Notes under the pieces: generated by a model
Database searches by the model: none
Told to the model about the DNA's origin: nothing
Seen by the model: only the letters and a program-made list of their open reading frames with translations
Position numbers and translations under genes: made by a program
Shown here: piece after piece, positions 44,698 through 53,837 of the stretch
Layout: every line of letters begins with the position of its first letter
Numbering within the stretch: the stretch's first letter is position 1
DNA from: a bacterium
Lineage (GTDB): Bacteria; Pseudomonadota; Alphaproteobacteria; Caulobacterales; Hyphomonadaceae
Direction: 5' to 3'
Length of the DNA: 64,000 nucleotides
Assembly (NCBI GenBank): GCA_016125045.1
Contig: WGML01000003.1
Span: 1 to 64,000 of the forward strand

Positions 44698-45870
44698 ATG
44701 ACCACCACCGCGCCGAAGCCGCACGTGCGTCCGGCTGACCCACGTTTTTCCTCAGGTCCAACCAAGAAGCGTCCGGGCTGGTCTCTCGACCAGCTGTCGG
44801 GGGCCGCGCTTGGACGGTCGCATCGGTCGAAAGCCGGCAAGTCCAAGCTGAAAGAAGCGATCGACCGCACCCGCGCCGTGCTCGAAGTGCCGGATGGCCA
44901 TCGCATCGCGATCGTTCCCGCCTCGGATACCGGGGCGGTGGAGATGGCGATGTGGTCGATGCTGGGACCGCGTCCGCTCGATGTCTTCGCCTGGGAGAGT
45001 TTCGGCGAGGAGTGGGTCACCGACGCGCTCGAACAGCTGAAGCTGAAAGACGCGAAGATGCACGTCGCGCGGCCCTATGGCGCGCTGCCGGATTTCTCGG
45101 CCGCCCGAAAGGACGCGGACATCGTCTTCACCCAGAACGGCACGACGTCCGGCGCGAAAATTCCCGATTTCGACTGGATCGCGGCCGATCGCGGCGGGAT
45201 CACCATCAATGATGCAACGAGCGCCGCTTTCGCGCAGCCGATCGACTGGGCAAAATGCGATGTGGTGACCTATTCCTGGCAGAAGGTGATGGGCGGGGAA
45301 GCCGCGCACGGCATGCTGATTCTCGGCCCCCGCGCGGTCGAGCGCTTGACCAGCTACACGCCGGACCGGCCGCTGCCGAAGATCTTCCGCATGGCGAAGA
45401 AGGGCAAGCTCGACGAGGGCCTGTTCGAGGGGGCGACCATCAACACGCCGTCGCTGCTCTGCGTGGAGGACTATATCGACACGCTGAAATGGGGCGAACG
45501 CATCGGCGGGCTGAAGGCCCTTCACGCACGCGCCGACGCCAGTTCCAGGGTGCTCTATGACTGGGCGGCCAGGACGGACTGGATCGCCGGCCTCGCCGAC
45601 GACCCGCGCACGCTGTCGAACACCGGCGTCTGCCTGCAGGTGGTCGACCCCAAGGTGAAGGCGCTCGATGAGGAGGGGCAGGCGGCGTTTGCAAAGAAGA
45701 TGTCGGACCTGCTCGAGAAGGAGGGCGTTGCGCTCGACGCCGCGAGCTATCGCTCCGCGCCGCCCGGCTTGCGCATCTGGTGCGGGGCGACGGTGGAGAC
45801 CGCCGATGTCGAGGCCCTGATCCCGTGGATCGAGTGGGCGTTCGGCGTGGCGCGCGCCGAACTCGGCTGA
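44698..45870 (+). CDS. serC: Phosphoserine transaminase SerC
   Basis: A 390-residue PLP enzyme converting 3-phosphohydroxypyruvate to phosphoserine, of the alphaproteobacterial type. It has PADPRFSSGPTKKRPGW at the start, the NGTTSGAKIP block, NDATSAAF and the PLP-lysine in YSWQKVMGGEAAHG (Lys about residue 198). The substrate arginines and the C-terminal RIWCGATVE block are visible. It lies 51 bp before a GNAT gene that overlaps serA, so serC-GNAT-serA looks like one operon under the leader upstream. Confidence 0.95.
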   Translation: MTTTAPKPHVRPADPRFSSGPTKKRPGWSLDQLSGAALGRSHRSKAGKSKLKEAIDRTRAVLEVPDGHRIAIVPASDTGAVEMAMWSMLGPRPLDVFAWESFGEEWVTDALEQLKLKDAKMHVARPYGALPDFSAARKDADIVFTQNGTTSGAKIPDFDWIAADRGGITINDATSAAFAQPIDWAKCDVVTYSWQKVMGGEAAHGMLILGPRAVERLTSYTPDRPLPKIFRMAKKGKLDEGLFEGATINTPSLLCVEDYIDTLKWGERIGGLKALHARADASSRVLYDWAARTDWIAGLADDPRTLSNTGVCLQVVDPKVKALDEEGQAAFAKKMSDLLEKEGVALDAASYRSAPPGLRIWCGATVETADVEALIPWIEWAFGVARAELG

Positions 45871-45921
45871 GCGAGCCCGTTTCGACTTCGCCGCGCTCAC
45901 TTTCGATCCGGAGACAGGCCG

Positions 45922-46491
45922 ATGCAGGATCCCGATCTTCGTCTGCGGCTCGCCGCCGTCGCCGACGTCCCGCACTTTGATCGCTGGGATCGCGACCCGA
46001 ATGTGATCAGGGCGACGAGCGACGATCCGGACGAGGAGAAGGCGTTCGGCGATACGGACTGGGCGGAGGAGATCGCGCTCAACTCGGCGTTCTTTGCGAC
46101 CTACGTCGCAGAGGTGCGCGAGGCGAACGGCGCGTGGCGGCCCTTCGGGGCGGTGCAGATCATGGACCCGGAGAAGGAGACGTCCCACTACTGGGGAGAC
46201 TGCGGGCCGGGGCTGCGCGCCATCGACATCTGGATCGGCGAGCCCGATCTGCTCGGCCGGGGGCTCGGATCGCGCATGATGAAATGGGCGATCGATCGCT
46301 GTTTTTCGGCGCCCGAGGTAGAGGCGATCGTGATCGACCCGCTCGCCTCCAACCACGCCGCCCACCGCTTCTATCAGCGCCTCGGCTTCCGGGCGGTGGA
46401 GGAGCGCTATTTCGACGAGGATTTCACTCTGGTCCACCGGCTCGACCGGTCCGACTGGAGCGGCCCGATTCATGAGGAGTCTGACACATGA
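45922..46491 (+). CDS. GNAT-family N-acetyltransferase (AAC(6')-like)
   Basis: A 189-residue acetyltransferase. The acetyl-CoA loop LLGRGLGSRMMKWAID (about 114-129) and HRFYQRLGFRAVEERYFDED near the end are typical of the Acetyltransf_8/AAC(6') group. The family includes aminoglycoside and siderophore acetyltransferases; the substrate is unknown. It sits between serC and serA and overlaps serA by 4 bases, so it should be co-translated with serine synthesis genes. Confidence 0.87.
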   Translation: MQDPDLRLRLAAVADVPHFDRWDRDPNVIRATSDDPDEEKAFGDTDWAEEIALNSAFFATYVAEVREANGAWRPFGAVQIMDPEKETSHYWGDCGPGLRAIDIWIGEPDLLGRGLGSRMMKWAIDRCFSAPEVEAIVIDPLASNHAAHRFYQRLGFRAVEERYFDEDFTLVHRLDRSDWSGPIHEESDT

Positions 46492-48062
46492 CCAAGGTTC
46501 TGATCGCCGACGATCTCGCCGCCGGCGCGACCGAAATCTTCCGCTCGCGGGGCATAGAGGTCGATCGCAAGGTCGGGCTCAAGAAGGACGAGCTGATCGC
46601 GATCATCCCGCACTATGACGGTCTCGCCGTGCGCTCGGCCTGCAAGCCGGACAAGGATGTGATCGCGGCGGCGAAGAAACTGAAGGTGATCGGCCGGGCG
46701 GGCATCGGCGTGGACAATGTCGACGTGAAGGCGGCGACGGCCCGCGGCGTCGTCGTCATGAACACTCCCTACGGCAATGCGATCACGACCGCTGAACATG
46801 CGATCGCGATGATGTTCGCGGCGGCGCGTCAGATCCCGGCGGCGAGCCAGCGCACGCAGGCGGGCGAGTGGCCGAAGAAGGACTTTGTCGGCGTCGAGCT
46901 GTTCGGGAAGACGCTCGGGGTTATCGGGTGCGGCAATATCGGATCGATCGTGGCGGACCGCGCGCGCGGCCTGAAAATGAAGGTGATCGGGTTCGACCCC
47001 TTCCTCTCGGAGGAGCGGGCGATCGAGATCGGGGTGGAGAAGGTCGAGCTCGCCGACCTCATCGCCCGCGCCGATGTGATCACGCTGCACACGCCGCTGA
47101 CGGATCAGACGCGCAACATCCTGTCCGCCGACGCGCTGAAGCAGACGAAGAAGGGCGTGATGATCGTCAACTGCGCGCGCGGCGGGCTCGTCGACGAGGC
47201 GGCGGTGCGCGAGGGCCTGGACAGCGGCCATATCGGCGCGGCGGCGTTCGACGTGTTCGTCGAGGAACCGGCCAAGACGAACGTGCTGTTCGGCGCGCCG
47301 AATTTCATCGCGACGCCGCATCTCGGGGCGGCGACGGTCGAGGCGCAGGACAATGTGGCGTTGCAGGTCGCCGAGCAGATGGCGGACTTCCTGCTGTCGG
47401 GAGCGGTGTCGAATGCGCTCAACATGCCGTCCGTCACGGCCGAGGAGGCGCCGCGGCAGAAGCCCTTCATCGCGCTCGCGGAGCGTCTCGGCGCGTTCGC
47501 GGGACAGGTCGCCGACGACGGCTTCAGCGAGGTCGAGATCGAGTATGAGGGCGAGGTCACCGCGCTCAACCGCAAGCCGCTGACCGCCGCGGCGCTCGCC
47601 GGCGTGCTGCGCCCGGCGCTCGCGGAAGTGAACATGGTCTCGGCGCCGGCGATCCTTCTCGACCGGGGCGTCGAGTTCAAGGAGTCGAAGCGCGCGGACA
47701 GCCCGGTCTATGACAGCCTCATCCGCATCAAGGTGAAGGTCGGCGGACGGTGGCGGTCGGTCGCCGGCGCGATCGTCGGCGGACGTCCCCGGATCGTCGA
47801 GGTGAAGGGGATGGCGCTGGAAGGCGACTTCCAGCCGGTGATGCTGTTCGTCAACAACTACGACAAGCCGGGCTTCATCGGGGCGATGGCCGGGATGCTG
47901 GGCGAGGCGGGCATCAACATCGCGACGTTCAACCTCGGGCGCGAGGCGGCGGGCGGCGACGCGATCGCGCTCGTCGGGATCGATCAGGACGTGCCGGCCG
48001 AGACGCTCGAAGCCATGCGGGCGCTGCCGCAGGTGCGGTATGTGAAAGTGCTGAGGTTCTGA
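46488..48062 (+). CDS. serA: D-3-phosphoglycerate dehydrogenase SerA
   Basis: A 524-residue enzyme, the first step of serine synthesis. The NAD-binding fold has GVIGCGNIGSIVADRARG (about 145-162). The catalytic Arg, Glu and His lie in NCARGGLVDEAAV, FVEEP and TPHLGAAT. The long C-terminus contains the intervening ASB domain (about 320-455) and an ACT domain (about 457-524) for serine feedback, as in type I (long) PGDH. The ATG overlaps the GNAT stop (ATGA). Confidence 0.96.
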   Translation: MTKVLIADDLAAGATEIFRSRGIEVDRKVGLKKDELIAIIPHYDGLAVRSACKPDKDVIAAAKKLKVIGRAGIGVDNVDVKAATARGVVVMNTPYGNAITTAEHAIAMMFAAARQIPAASQRTQAGEWPKKDFVGVELFGKTLGVIGCGNIGSIVADRARGLKMKVIGFDPFLSEERAIEIGVEKVELADLIARADVITLHTPLTDQTRNILSADALKQTKKGVMIVNCARGGLVDEAAVREGLDSGHIGAAAFDVFVEEPAKTNVLFGAPNFIATPHLGAATVEAQDNVALQVAEQMADFLLSGAVSNALNMPSVTAEEAPRQKPFIALAERLGAFAGQVADDGFSEVEIEYEGEVTALNRKPLTAAALAGVLRPALAEVNMVSAPAILLDRGVEFKESKRADSPVYDSLIRIKVKVGGRWRSVAGAIVGGRPRIVEVKGMALEGDFQPVMLFVNNYDKPGFIGAMAGMLGEAGINIATFNLGREAAGGDAIALVGIDQDVPAETLEAMRALPQVRYVKVLRF

Positions 48063-48077
48063 GCTAAGGTCTTCCGC

Positions 48078-48848
48078 ATGCGCGGGAGAGACAAACGGTC
48101 GATCATGACGAGGGGCGGGTTTGTCGCCGCGCTGGTGTCATGCGCGCTCACCCTTGGCGCGGCGCCGGGTCATCCCCAGGCGTCGGACCGCGAGGCGCAA
48201 GCCGGCCCGAGCTATGTCTACTATGCCGGGATGCCGGCGCGGCTGACGATGGATCGCGACAGCGAGGGCGGCAATCCGTTTGCGAGCGCGCTTGTCTCGG
48301 TGCTCGGCGGGGCAGGGCTCACGCTGGCGAATTTCGGCCACCGGATGGCCGCGGCGACCTTCAAGTCCAGCGGCGGATGGCAGTCCCCGGACATTCCGCG
48401 CACCCGGCCCTCGGTCGACTGGGCCTTTGCTCCCGCGGAGGGTGAACGCCGGGTCGCGCTGGTGCTGATCAACGCCGACTATCGCGTGGCGGGCGTGCCA
48501 TCGCTCGCCGGGGCACTGTTTGATTCCGCGCGGGTGACCGAGGCGCTCAGGCGCGCGGGGTTCGAGACGACGCTGTTGCTCGATCAGGGGCCGGACGCCG
48601 TGCGCAGCAGCGTCGCCGAATTCTCCGACCGGTCGGCCGAGGCGGATGTGGCGCTCGTCTATCTTGGCGGGCACGGCGTGCAGCACCGGCGAACGGTCTA
48701 TCTCCTGTCGGGCGATTACCCCGATCCGCGACGGGCGGACCATCTGGAGACGCACGCCTACGCGGTGCCGGACCTCGCCCGGGCGAGCCGTGCGCGGCGG
48801 GTCAATCTCGTTCTCTACGCCGCCTGCCGGGATGACCCGTTCTTGTGA
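48078..48848 (+). CDS. Caspase-like peptidase with p10-like part before p20 (circularly permuted)
   Basis: A 256-residue exported protein (signal peptide to about residue 35; alternative start 48105). Residues 45-107 align with the p10 half of ordinary bacterial caspases: SYVYYAGMPA with the later GGNPFASAL, then the helix ending WQSPDIP, match YAARAGTTASDG, NSPFAEAL and QEPF of the 11.7-kb caspase in this window. Residues 123-256 are the p20 half: RVALVLINADY, the GFETTLLLD strand, catalytic His199 in YLGGHGVQ and Cys250 in YAACRDDPF. The protein ends one residue after that motif. Both catalytic residues are intact. The function is unknown; cell-death or proteolytic signalling is inferred. 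Confidence 0.78.
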   Translation: MRGRDKRSIMTRGGFVAALVSCALTLGAAPGHPQASDREAQAGPSYVYYAGMPARLTMDRDSEGGNPFASALVSVLGGAGLTLANFGHRMAAATFKSSGGWQSPDIPRTRPSVDWAFAPAEGERRVALVLINADYRVAGVPSLAGALFDSARVTEALRRAGFETTLLLDQGPDAVRSSVAEFSDRSAEADVALVYLGGHGVQHRRTVYLLSGDYPDPRRADHLETHAYAVPDLARASRARRVNLVLYAACRDDPFL

Positions 48849-48940
48849 CCGCGCGTGTGCGGATCGTGGTCAGGCGGATATGGACTTCCCATCTGACGCG
48901 GGTCTAGCTGGCCGCCCCGCCTGCATCCGAAGGATCGATC

Positions 48941-49786
48941 ATGCCCAAGTCCGGAGTTGCGATCATGGCGGCGGCGCTGTTGGTGAGCGCTTGCGCCGGC
49001 GGAGGCGGCGAAAACCGCTTTCCAACCTCTCGCGACTATCCGCCGGGGCTGATGATGCACGGCGCCGTCGAGGCGGTGCAAGGATGGAAGCTCGCGACGC
49101 TCGAAACGCCCGACCGGGGCGCATGGCGGGTGGTGGTGATCACCGGAACGCCCTCCTGGTCGGAATACTGGGCGCCCGTGCTGGCCGCGATGCCGGAGGA
49201 TTTCAGCATGGTGGTGGCGGATCGGCCGGGGTTCGCCGCGAGTGAACCGAAACAGGCGGTCGGCTCGATCGATGAACAGGCGCGGGCGCTGAGCGCGCTG
49301 TTGCCGCGCCCGGAGGACGGCCGCCGGACCCTGCTCGTCGGGCAGTCTTATGGCGCGGCGATCTCGATCAGGCTCGCCGAAATGAATCCTGACGCCGTGG
49401 ACGGGGTGTTGCTCGTGAGCCCGTTCATGGGTCAGCGCGGTCGCACGGCGAACACGCTGATGACGCTTGGGGCGGTGGTGGGATTCGCGCTGCCGCGGGA
49501 CCTCAAGAATGCGCGGGCGGAAGTTCGCGGCCAGGCGAAACAATTGCCGGCGGTGCGCGAGACGCTTTCGCGGCTGAAGACGCCGGTCGCCGTGTTGCAT
49601 GGCGACGCGGACACCTTCGTTCCGATCACATCGGCGGAAACGCTGGTGCGAAGGGAGGATGCGGGCCCGCGTCTCTTCATCAAGGTGGAGGCGGGCGACC
49701 ATTTCCTGAATGCGTGCTGCGTTCCGGCGCTGGTGACGGCGCTGGAGCAGTTGCGGGGGATGGTGGAGGACGCGGAGGCGTCGTGA
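48941..49786 (+). CDS. Alpha/beta hydrolase lipoprotein
   Basis: A 281-residue protein with lipobox LLVSAC (Cys about residue 18). The fold has VVITGTPSWSEYW (oxyanion side), nucleophile Ser in GQSYGAA (about residue 131), Asp in HGDADTFVP and His in AGDHFLN. The substrate is unknown. Its stop overlaps the GTG start of the following SnoaL-like gene, so the two are coupled. Confidence 0.87.
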   Translation: MPKSGVAIMAAALLVSACAGGGGENRFPTSRDYPPGLMMHGAVEAVQGWKLATLETPDRGAWRVVVITGTPSWSEYWAPVLAAMPEDFSMVVADRPGFAASEPKQAVGSIDEQARALSALLPRPEDGRRTLLVGQSYGAAISIRLAEMNPDAVDGVLLVSPFMGQRGRTANTLMTLGAVVGFALPRDLKNARAEVRGQAKQLPAVRETLSRLKTPVAVLHGDADTFVPITSAETLVRREDAGPRLFIKVEAGDHFLNACCVPALVTALEQLRGMVEDAEAS

Positions 49787-50142
49787 AGGTGGATGGCGAT
49801 TTCGCGCAACGCTTTGCGCAAGCCTGGGCCTCGGCGTGGAATGACCGCGATCTCGACCGCATCCTGTCGCACTATGCCGAGGAGGTTGAGTTTCACTCGC
49901 CGCGCATCGCGATGGTGACCGGCCGCGACCTCGCCTCCGTTCGGGGGAAGGCGGCGCTTCGGGCGTACTGGGCCGAGGCGCTCGCGCGGGCGCGCGACCT
50001 GTTCTTCGAGGTGGAGGAGGTGTTCGTCGGGTCGGACGCGCTAACCCTCGTCTACACCAATCACCGGGCGCAGCGCGTGGCGGAGACTTTTGTGTTCGGC
50101 CGCGACGGACAGGTGGTTTGCAGCGTCGCCGCCTACGCGTGA
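49783..50142 (+). CDS. NTF2-like (SnoaL-type) protein
   Basis: A 119-residue protein from GTG 49783, which overlaps the upstream stop (GTGA). The cone-shaped NTF2 fold is suggested by AWNDRDLDRILSHYAEEVEFHSP and the later YWAEAL and VYTNHRAQRVAETFVFG strands. Such proteins bind small hydrophobic ligands or act as isomerases or cyclases; no catalytic pair is clear. It is coupled to the alpha/beta hydrolase. Confidence 0.82.
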   Translation: MKVDGDFAQRFAQAWASAWNDRDLDRILSHYAEEVEFHSPRIAMVTGRDLASVRGKAALRAYWAEALARARDLFFEVEEVFVGSDALTLVYTNHRAQRVAETFVFGRDGQVVCSVAAYA

Positions 50143-50151
50143 CGCCGACGA

Positions 50152-50526
50152 TCAGCCGCCGGTGTGGTAGATCGCAAGCTTGTTGCCGTCGAGGTCGCGG
50201 AAATAGGCGAACTCGCCGAACGTGCCGCGCGGACCCGGAGGGCCGTCGCATGTTCCGCCGAGCGCGAGCGCCCTGGCGTGGATCACCGCGACCTGATCCT
50301 TGCTGTCCGCCTGGAAGGCCAGCATGCCGCCATTGCCGACGGTTGCGGGCTCGCCATTGTAGGGACGGTTGATCATGACCATCGCCCCGTTGGACATGCG
50401 ATAGAGCACGCCCATGGGGGTCGGCATCAGGCGCTTGCCGCCCATCTCCCCGAGCAGCGCGTCGTAGAACGCGGTAGCTTTTTCAAAGTTGTTGGTGCCG
50501 ACGCACACATATCCGACGCTCGCCAT
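50152..50526 (-). CDS. VOC-family (glyoxalase-like) protein
   Basis: A 124-residue protein of two beta-alpha-beta-beta-beta units. It starts ASVGYVCVGTNNFEKATAFYDALLG, has the MLAFQADSKDQV strand, and ends with FAYFRDLDGNKLAIYHTG, the usual metal-side strand with DLDGN. The first-unit histidine ligand is absent, so it may not be a metal glyoxalase. It is convergent with the SnoaL-like gene at 9 bp. Confidence 0.87.
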   Translation of the reverse strand: MASVGYVCVGTNNFEKATAFYDALLGEMGGKRLMPTPMGVLYRMSNGAMVMINRPYNGEPATVGNGGMLAFQADSKDQVAVIHARALALGGTCDGPPGPRGTFGEFAYFRDLDGNKLAIYHTGG

Positions 50527-50708
50527 GGAAAGGGCCCTCCTGCCACTTGCGACCGCAACCCTTCGGTTCGCGAAGCTTCGGCGTCAAGTCGCTATTCGCC
50601 TCGTGGGGCGGACGGATTCGCTCGACTCGTCCGTGTCCGGCAGAGTCTGTGCTTGTCGAGCGGCGGACGGTGGTTAAGTTTCCGTCGGGAAGCATAAAGG
50701 TTGAAAGC

Positions 50709-51287
50709 ATGAAACGTCTACGCGTGCTCTTCGTCGCGCTGGTGATGACGGTGGCAAGTCCGTCCGCGCTCGCGCAGGTCGACAGCCTCCGCCTCGGCGT
50801 CATGGACCACAACATCAAGGTGACGGACGGGAAGAACGCCAACAAGGAACCCGGCGTCAACATCAATGGCGAGATCCGGTTCAGGTCGCCGGATTTGCTG
50901 AAAGCGCTCTGGTCGCCGCATCCCTTCGTGGTGGCGTCGGTCAACACGGAGGGCGGAACCTCCTTCGCGGGCGCAGGGCTCGCCTGGGACATCCGGCTCG
51001 GCGGCGGCTGGCGGGTCGAGTCCGGGTTTGGCTATGTGCTGCATGACGGGGAGATCCAGAATCCGTTCCCGCCCAACACACAGGAGGCGGTCGAGTTCTC
51101 CCGCACGCGGGTGCTGCTCGGATCGCGCGATCTGTTCCGGTCGTCGCTGGCGCTGACCTATGACGTGAATGAGCGATGGGGCGTGCAGGCGATCTACGAA
51201 CACCTGTCGCATGGCCAGATTCTCGGCTCCGGGCGCAATCAGGGTCTCGATGAGCTTGGCGTCCGGCTGATCTATCGCTTCCAGTAG
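50709..51287 (+). CDS. Lipid A 3-O-deacylase PagL-like outer-membrane protein
   Basis: A 192-residue protein with a signal peptide ending ALAQ (about residue 22) and alternating beta strands of an eight-stranded barrel, ending in aromatic Phe-Gln. The PagL active-site region is visible near the C-terminus: YEHLSHGQ (His and Ser) followed by NQGLDELGVRLIYRF (Glu). Such enzymes remove the 3-linked acyl chain of lipid A and reduce its endotoxicity. ATG 50709 follows a weak GAAAGC; the frame is open upstream. Confidence 0.8.
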   Translation: MKRLRVLFVALVMTVASPSALAQVDSLRLGVMDHNIKVTDGKNANKEPGVNINGEIRFRSPDLLKALWSPHPFVVASVNTEGGTSFAGAGLAWDIRLGGGWRVESGFGYVLHDGEIQNPFPPNTQEAVEFSRTRVLLGSRDLFRSSLALTYDVNERWGVQAIYEHLSHGQILGSGRNQGLDELGVRLIYRFQ

Positions 51288-51305
51288 GCGCTCGGGCCGC
51301 GGGCG

Positions 51306-53837
51306 TTACGCGGTGCGCAGGGCCGGAGCGCCGGCGGCGATGAGGGTTGCGACCCCCTCGATCAGCGCCTGAGGCGATATCGGCTTCACGAGGACCACAT
51401 CCGCGCCCGCGCTGAGCGCGGCCTTGCGGTCATCCCCGCCGGTGGTCGCGGTCAAGACGGCGATGGGCGTGCGCGCGCCGCCGCGGCCCGCCTCCATCTC
51501 CCGGATCAGACGGATTGCGGTGAGGCCGCCCATCTCCGGCATCCTGATGTCCATGAGCACGATGTCGAACGCCTGGGTCCGGAAGCGCTCCACCGCCTGC
51601 GCGCCATTGCTTGCGCAGGTGATGTCCGCGCCGGTGGACTCGAGGACGAGCGACACGACGCGCTGATTGATCGGGTGATCTTCGGCGAGCAGAACGCGGT
51701 AGGACCGGGCCAAGCCCGCGGGTGCTTCCGGAGGCGGCGCGACGACGGGTGCGGGGCGGGTGGCGACGCTTGCGGGTTCGGCGAGGGCGAGCGGAAGCCT
51801 GACCGTGAACACGCTGCCTTCGCCCGGGGTTGAAACCGCGGAGATCTCGCCGCCCATCGCGTCGCTGAGCGCGCGGCAGATCGCAAGCCCAAGGCCCGCT
51901 CCGCCATAGCGACTGTGGGTCGCGGCGTCGCCCTGCTCGAACCGCTGGAAGAGCCGTTCCGCTGAGGCTTCGTCGAAGCCGATGCCGGTGTCCCGGACGA
52001 TGACGGTCAGGTCGGCGTGACCGGGACGGGAGGGGGTGGGCGAGACGTCCGCCGTGATCTGGACGCGGCCTGCATGCGTGAACTTGACGGCGTTGGCGAC
52101 GAGGTTCGCGACGATCTGGCCGATGCGGACGCCATCCCCCAGAACGACGCCGTGGACGGAGGGAGACAGGTCGACCTCCAGTGCAATGCCCTTGGTCTCG
52201 GCGTTCGCCTGATGCAGCATCGCCGAGGAGGTGATGGTGGCTGCAAGATCGAAGGGCTCGGCGATGATCTCGATCTTGCCGGACTCCGCTCGCGACAGAT
52301 CGAGCAGGTCGGTCAACAACCGGTCGAGGACATGGCCGGATGAATTGATGAGGTCCACCAGTTCCTGCTGGTGGGGGTCGAGCGACGTGCGCGCAAGCGC
52401 GCCGGCGATGCCGATCACGCCGTTCAGCGGCGTTCGGATCTCGTGGCTCATGCTGGCGAGAAACGCGCTCTTGGCCGCGTTGGCGCTTTCGGCCTCCACG
52501 CGACGGATCTCCAGCTCCTGTTCATACCGGATGCGGTCGGTGACGTCGAAACCGAAGGTGACGAACCGCTCCGGGCGGCCGTCCGTGTCGGTCAGCGGGA
52601 CGACGGTTGTGTCCAGCCAGTAAAGCTCACCGTCGATGCGGCGATTGCACACCACGCCATGCCAGGCGTTACCGAGCCGGATCGTGCTTCGCAGCGTTTC
52701 GATCATGGCCTCGTCATGGTCGTCTCGCCTCAAAAGCGGGTCGTCGGCTCCGACCAGTTCCTCACGCGCATAGCCGCTGACTTCGCAATAACGGTCGTTC
52801 GCAAACAGCACCTTTCCTGACGAATCGAAGACCGAAACGATGGAATAGCGGTCGAGCGCGCGGCGATAGGCGTTGAGATCCGACAGGGCGCGGTCCGCCG
52901 CCGCGAGCGACCGGACGAGCGTTTCCCGCTCGAGCCGTTTCTGTGTCACGTCCTGAAGCGCGCCGACAAGGCGGGTGACGCGGCCGTCGATGCGCACGGG
53001 TCGACCGACGGCGCGCACCCAGATGCGTTGTCCCTGCGCGGTGATGAACGGGAGCTCGATGTCCCAGGACTGTCCGTTCCGGACGGCGTTTTCCAGCGTT
53101 TCGCGAACCGTGGGAATGGCCTCGGGCGCGTAGAATTCGATGACGTTGGTGAGCGTCGGATGGAAGGTCTCGTCGACGCCATAGATGCGGCGGGTGATGG
53201 GGGTCCAGTGGATCGCGCCGGAGCGGACATCCACATCCCAGCCGCCGACTTCGGTGAGCGTGGTGACCTCATCGAGGAAGCGGGACTTGGCGGCAAGCTC
53301 CGCCGACAGCTCGCCCACTTCCCGGCTGAGCCGGCGGGCGTCGAGAGCGGCGGCGCGCTGGCGCAGCAGTTCGACGACGACCTCGGCGATGGCGCGCAGG
53401 TGCTGCACCTCCTGGGCGGTCCAGTCGCGGCGGCGCCGGTCGATCGCGCACAGGGTGCCGAGGGCGTGACCATCGCTCGTGATGAGCGGCGCGCCGAGAT
53501 AGCTCACAATGCGGGGTTCGCCGGTGACGAGCGGGTTTTCGGCGAACCGCGGATCGGTGCGTGCGTCGGTGATCACCAAGGGATCGGCCGACCGGATCGC
53601 GTGGTCGCAGAAGGCGATGTCGCGCGGCGTTTGCGAGACGTCGAGCCCGATCCGCGACTTGAACCATTGCCGATCCTCATCGATCAGTGAAACGAGGGCG
53701 ATCGGGGCCCCGAGCGCCGCCGCGACGGCGTTGACGATCGCGTCGAAACCGGCTTCCGGCCCGGTGTCGAGCACGTTGAGTTCGCGCAGGGCGTTGAGGC
53801 GGCTGATCTCGGCGTCCGCGTCGTGTGATGGGGACAT
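51306..53837 (-). CDS. Hybrid histidine kinase: GAF-PAS-PAS-HisKA-HATPase-REC
   Basis: An 843-residue cytoplasmic sensor kinase with no membrane span. Order: GAF (about 5-165), PAS (about 190-310), PAS (about 325-440), HisKA with MSHEIRTPLNG (about 460-525), HATPase (N-box NLVANAVKF, G1 DTGIGF, G2 GGAGLGLAI) and receiver (about 705-830) with LLAEDHPINQR and phospho-Asp in IVLMDIRMPEMGG. The GAF type is that of free-standing GAF (MsrC-like) domains. The partner regulator is unknown. It starts about 0.5 kb before tRNA-Leu and lies divergent from it. Confidence 0.9.
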   Translation of the reverse strand: MSPSHDADAEISRLNALRELNVLDTGPEAGFDAIVNAVAAALGAPIALVSLIDEDRQWFKSRIGLDVSQTPRDIAFCDHAIRSADPLVITDARTDPRFAENPLVTGEPRIVSYLGAPLITSDGHALGTLCAIDRRRRDWTAQEVQHLRAIAEVVVELLRQRAAALDARRLSREVGELSAELAAKSRFLDEVTTLTEVGGWDVDVRSGAIHWTPITRRIYGVDETFHPTLTNVIEFYAPEAIPTVRETLENAVRNGQSWDIELPFITAQGQRIWVRAVGRPVRIDGRVTRLVGALQDVTQKRLERETLVRSLAAADRALSDLNAYRRALDRYSIVSVFDSSGKVLFANDRYCEVSGYAREELVGADDPLLRRDDHDEAMIETLRSTIRLGNAWHGVVCNRRIDGELYWLDTTVVPLTDTDGRPERFVTFGFDVTDRIRYEQELEIRRVEAESANAAKSAFLASMSHEIRTPLNGVIGIAGALARTSLDPHQQELVDLINSSGHVLDRLLTDLLDLSRAESGKIEIIAEPFDLAATITSSAMLHQANAETKGIALEVDLSPSVHGVVLGDGVRIGQIVANLVANAVKFTHAGRVQITADVSPTPSRPGHADLTVIVRDTGIGFDEASAERLFQRFEQGDAATHSRYGGAGLGLAICRALSDAMGGEISAVSTPGEGSVFTVRLPLALAEPASVATRPAPVVAPPPEAPAGLARSYRVLLAEDHPINQRVVSLVLESTGADITCASNGAQAVERFRTQAFDIVLMDIRMPEMGGLTAIRLIREMEAGRGGARTPIAVLTATTGGDDRKAALSAGADVVLVKPISPQALIEGVATLIAAGAPALRTA

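Noticed and set aside
44752-46473. 573-codon minus-strand ORF opposite serC and the GNAT gene
   Set aside because: It is antisense to two genes with clear catalytic motifs and shows no family signature.
48078-48848. The short caspase homologue as a simple truncation or frameshift
   Set aside because: No p10-like sequence is readable in any frame after the stop at 48848, while a p10-like segment exists before p20. Permutation explains both better than truncation.
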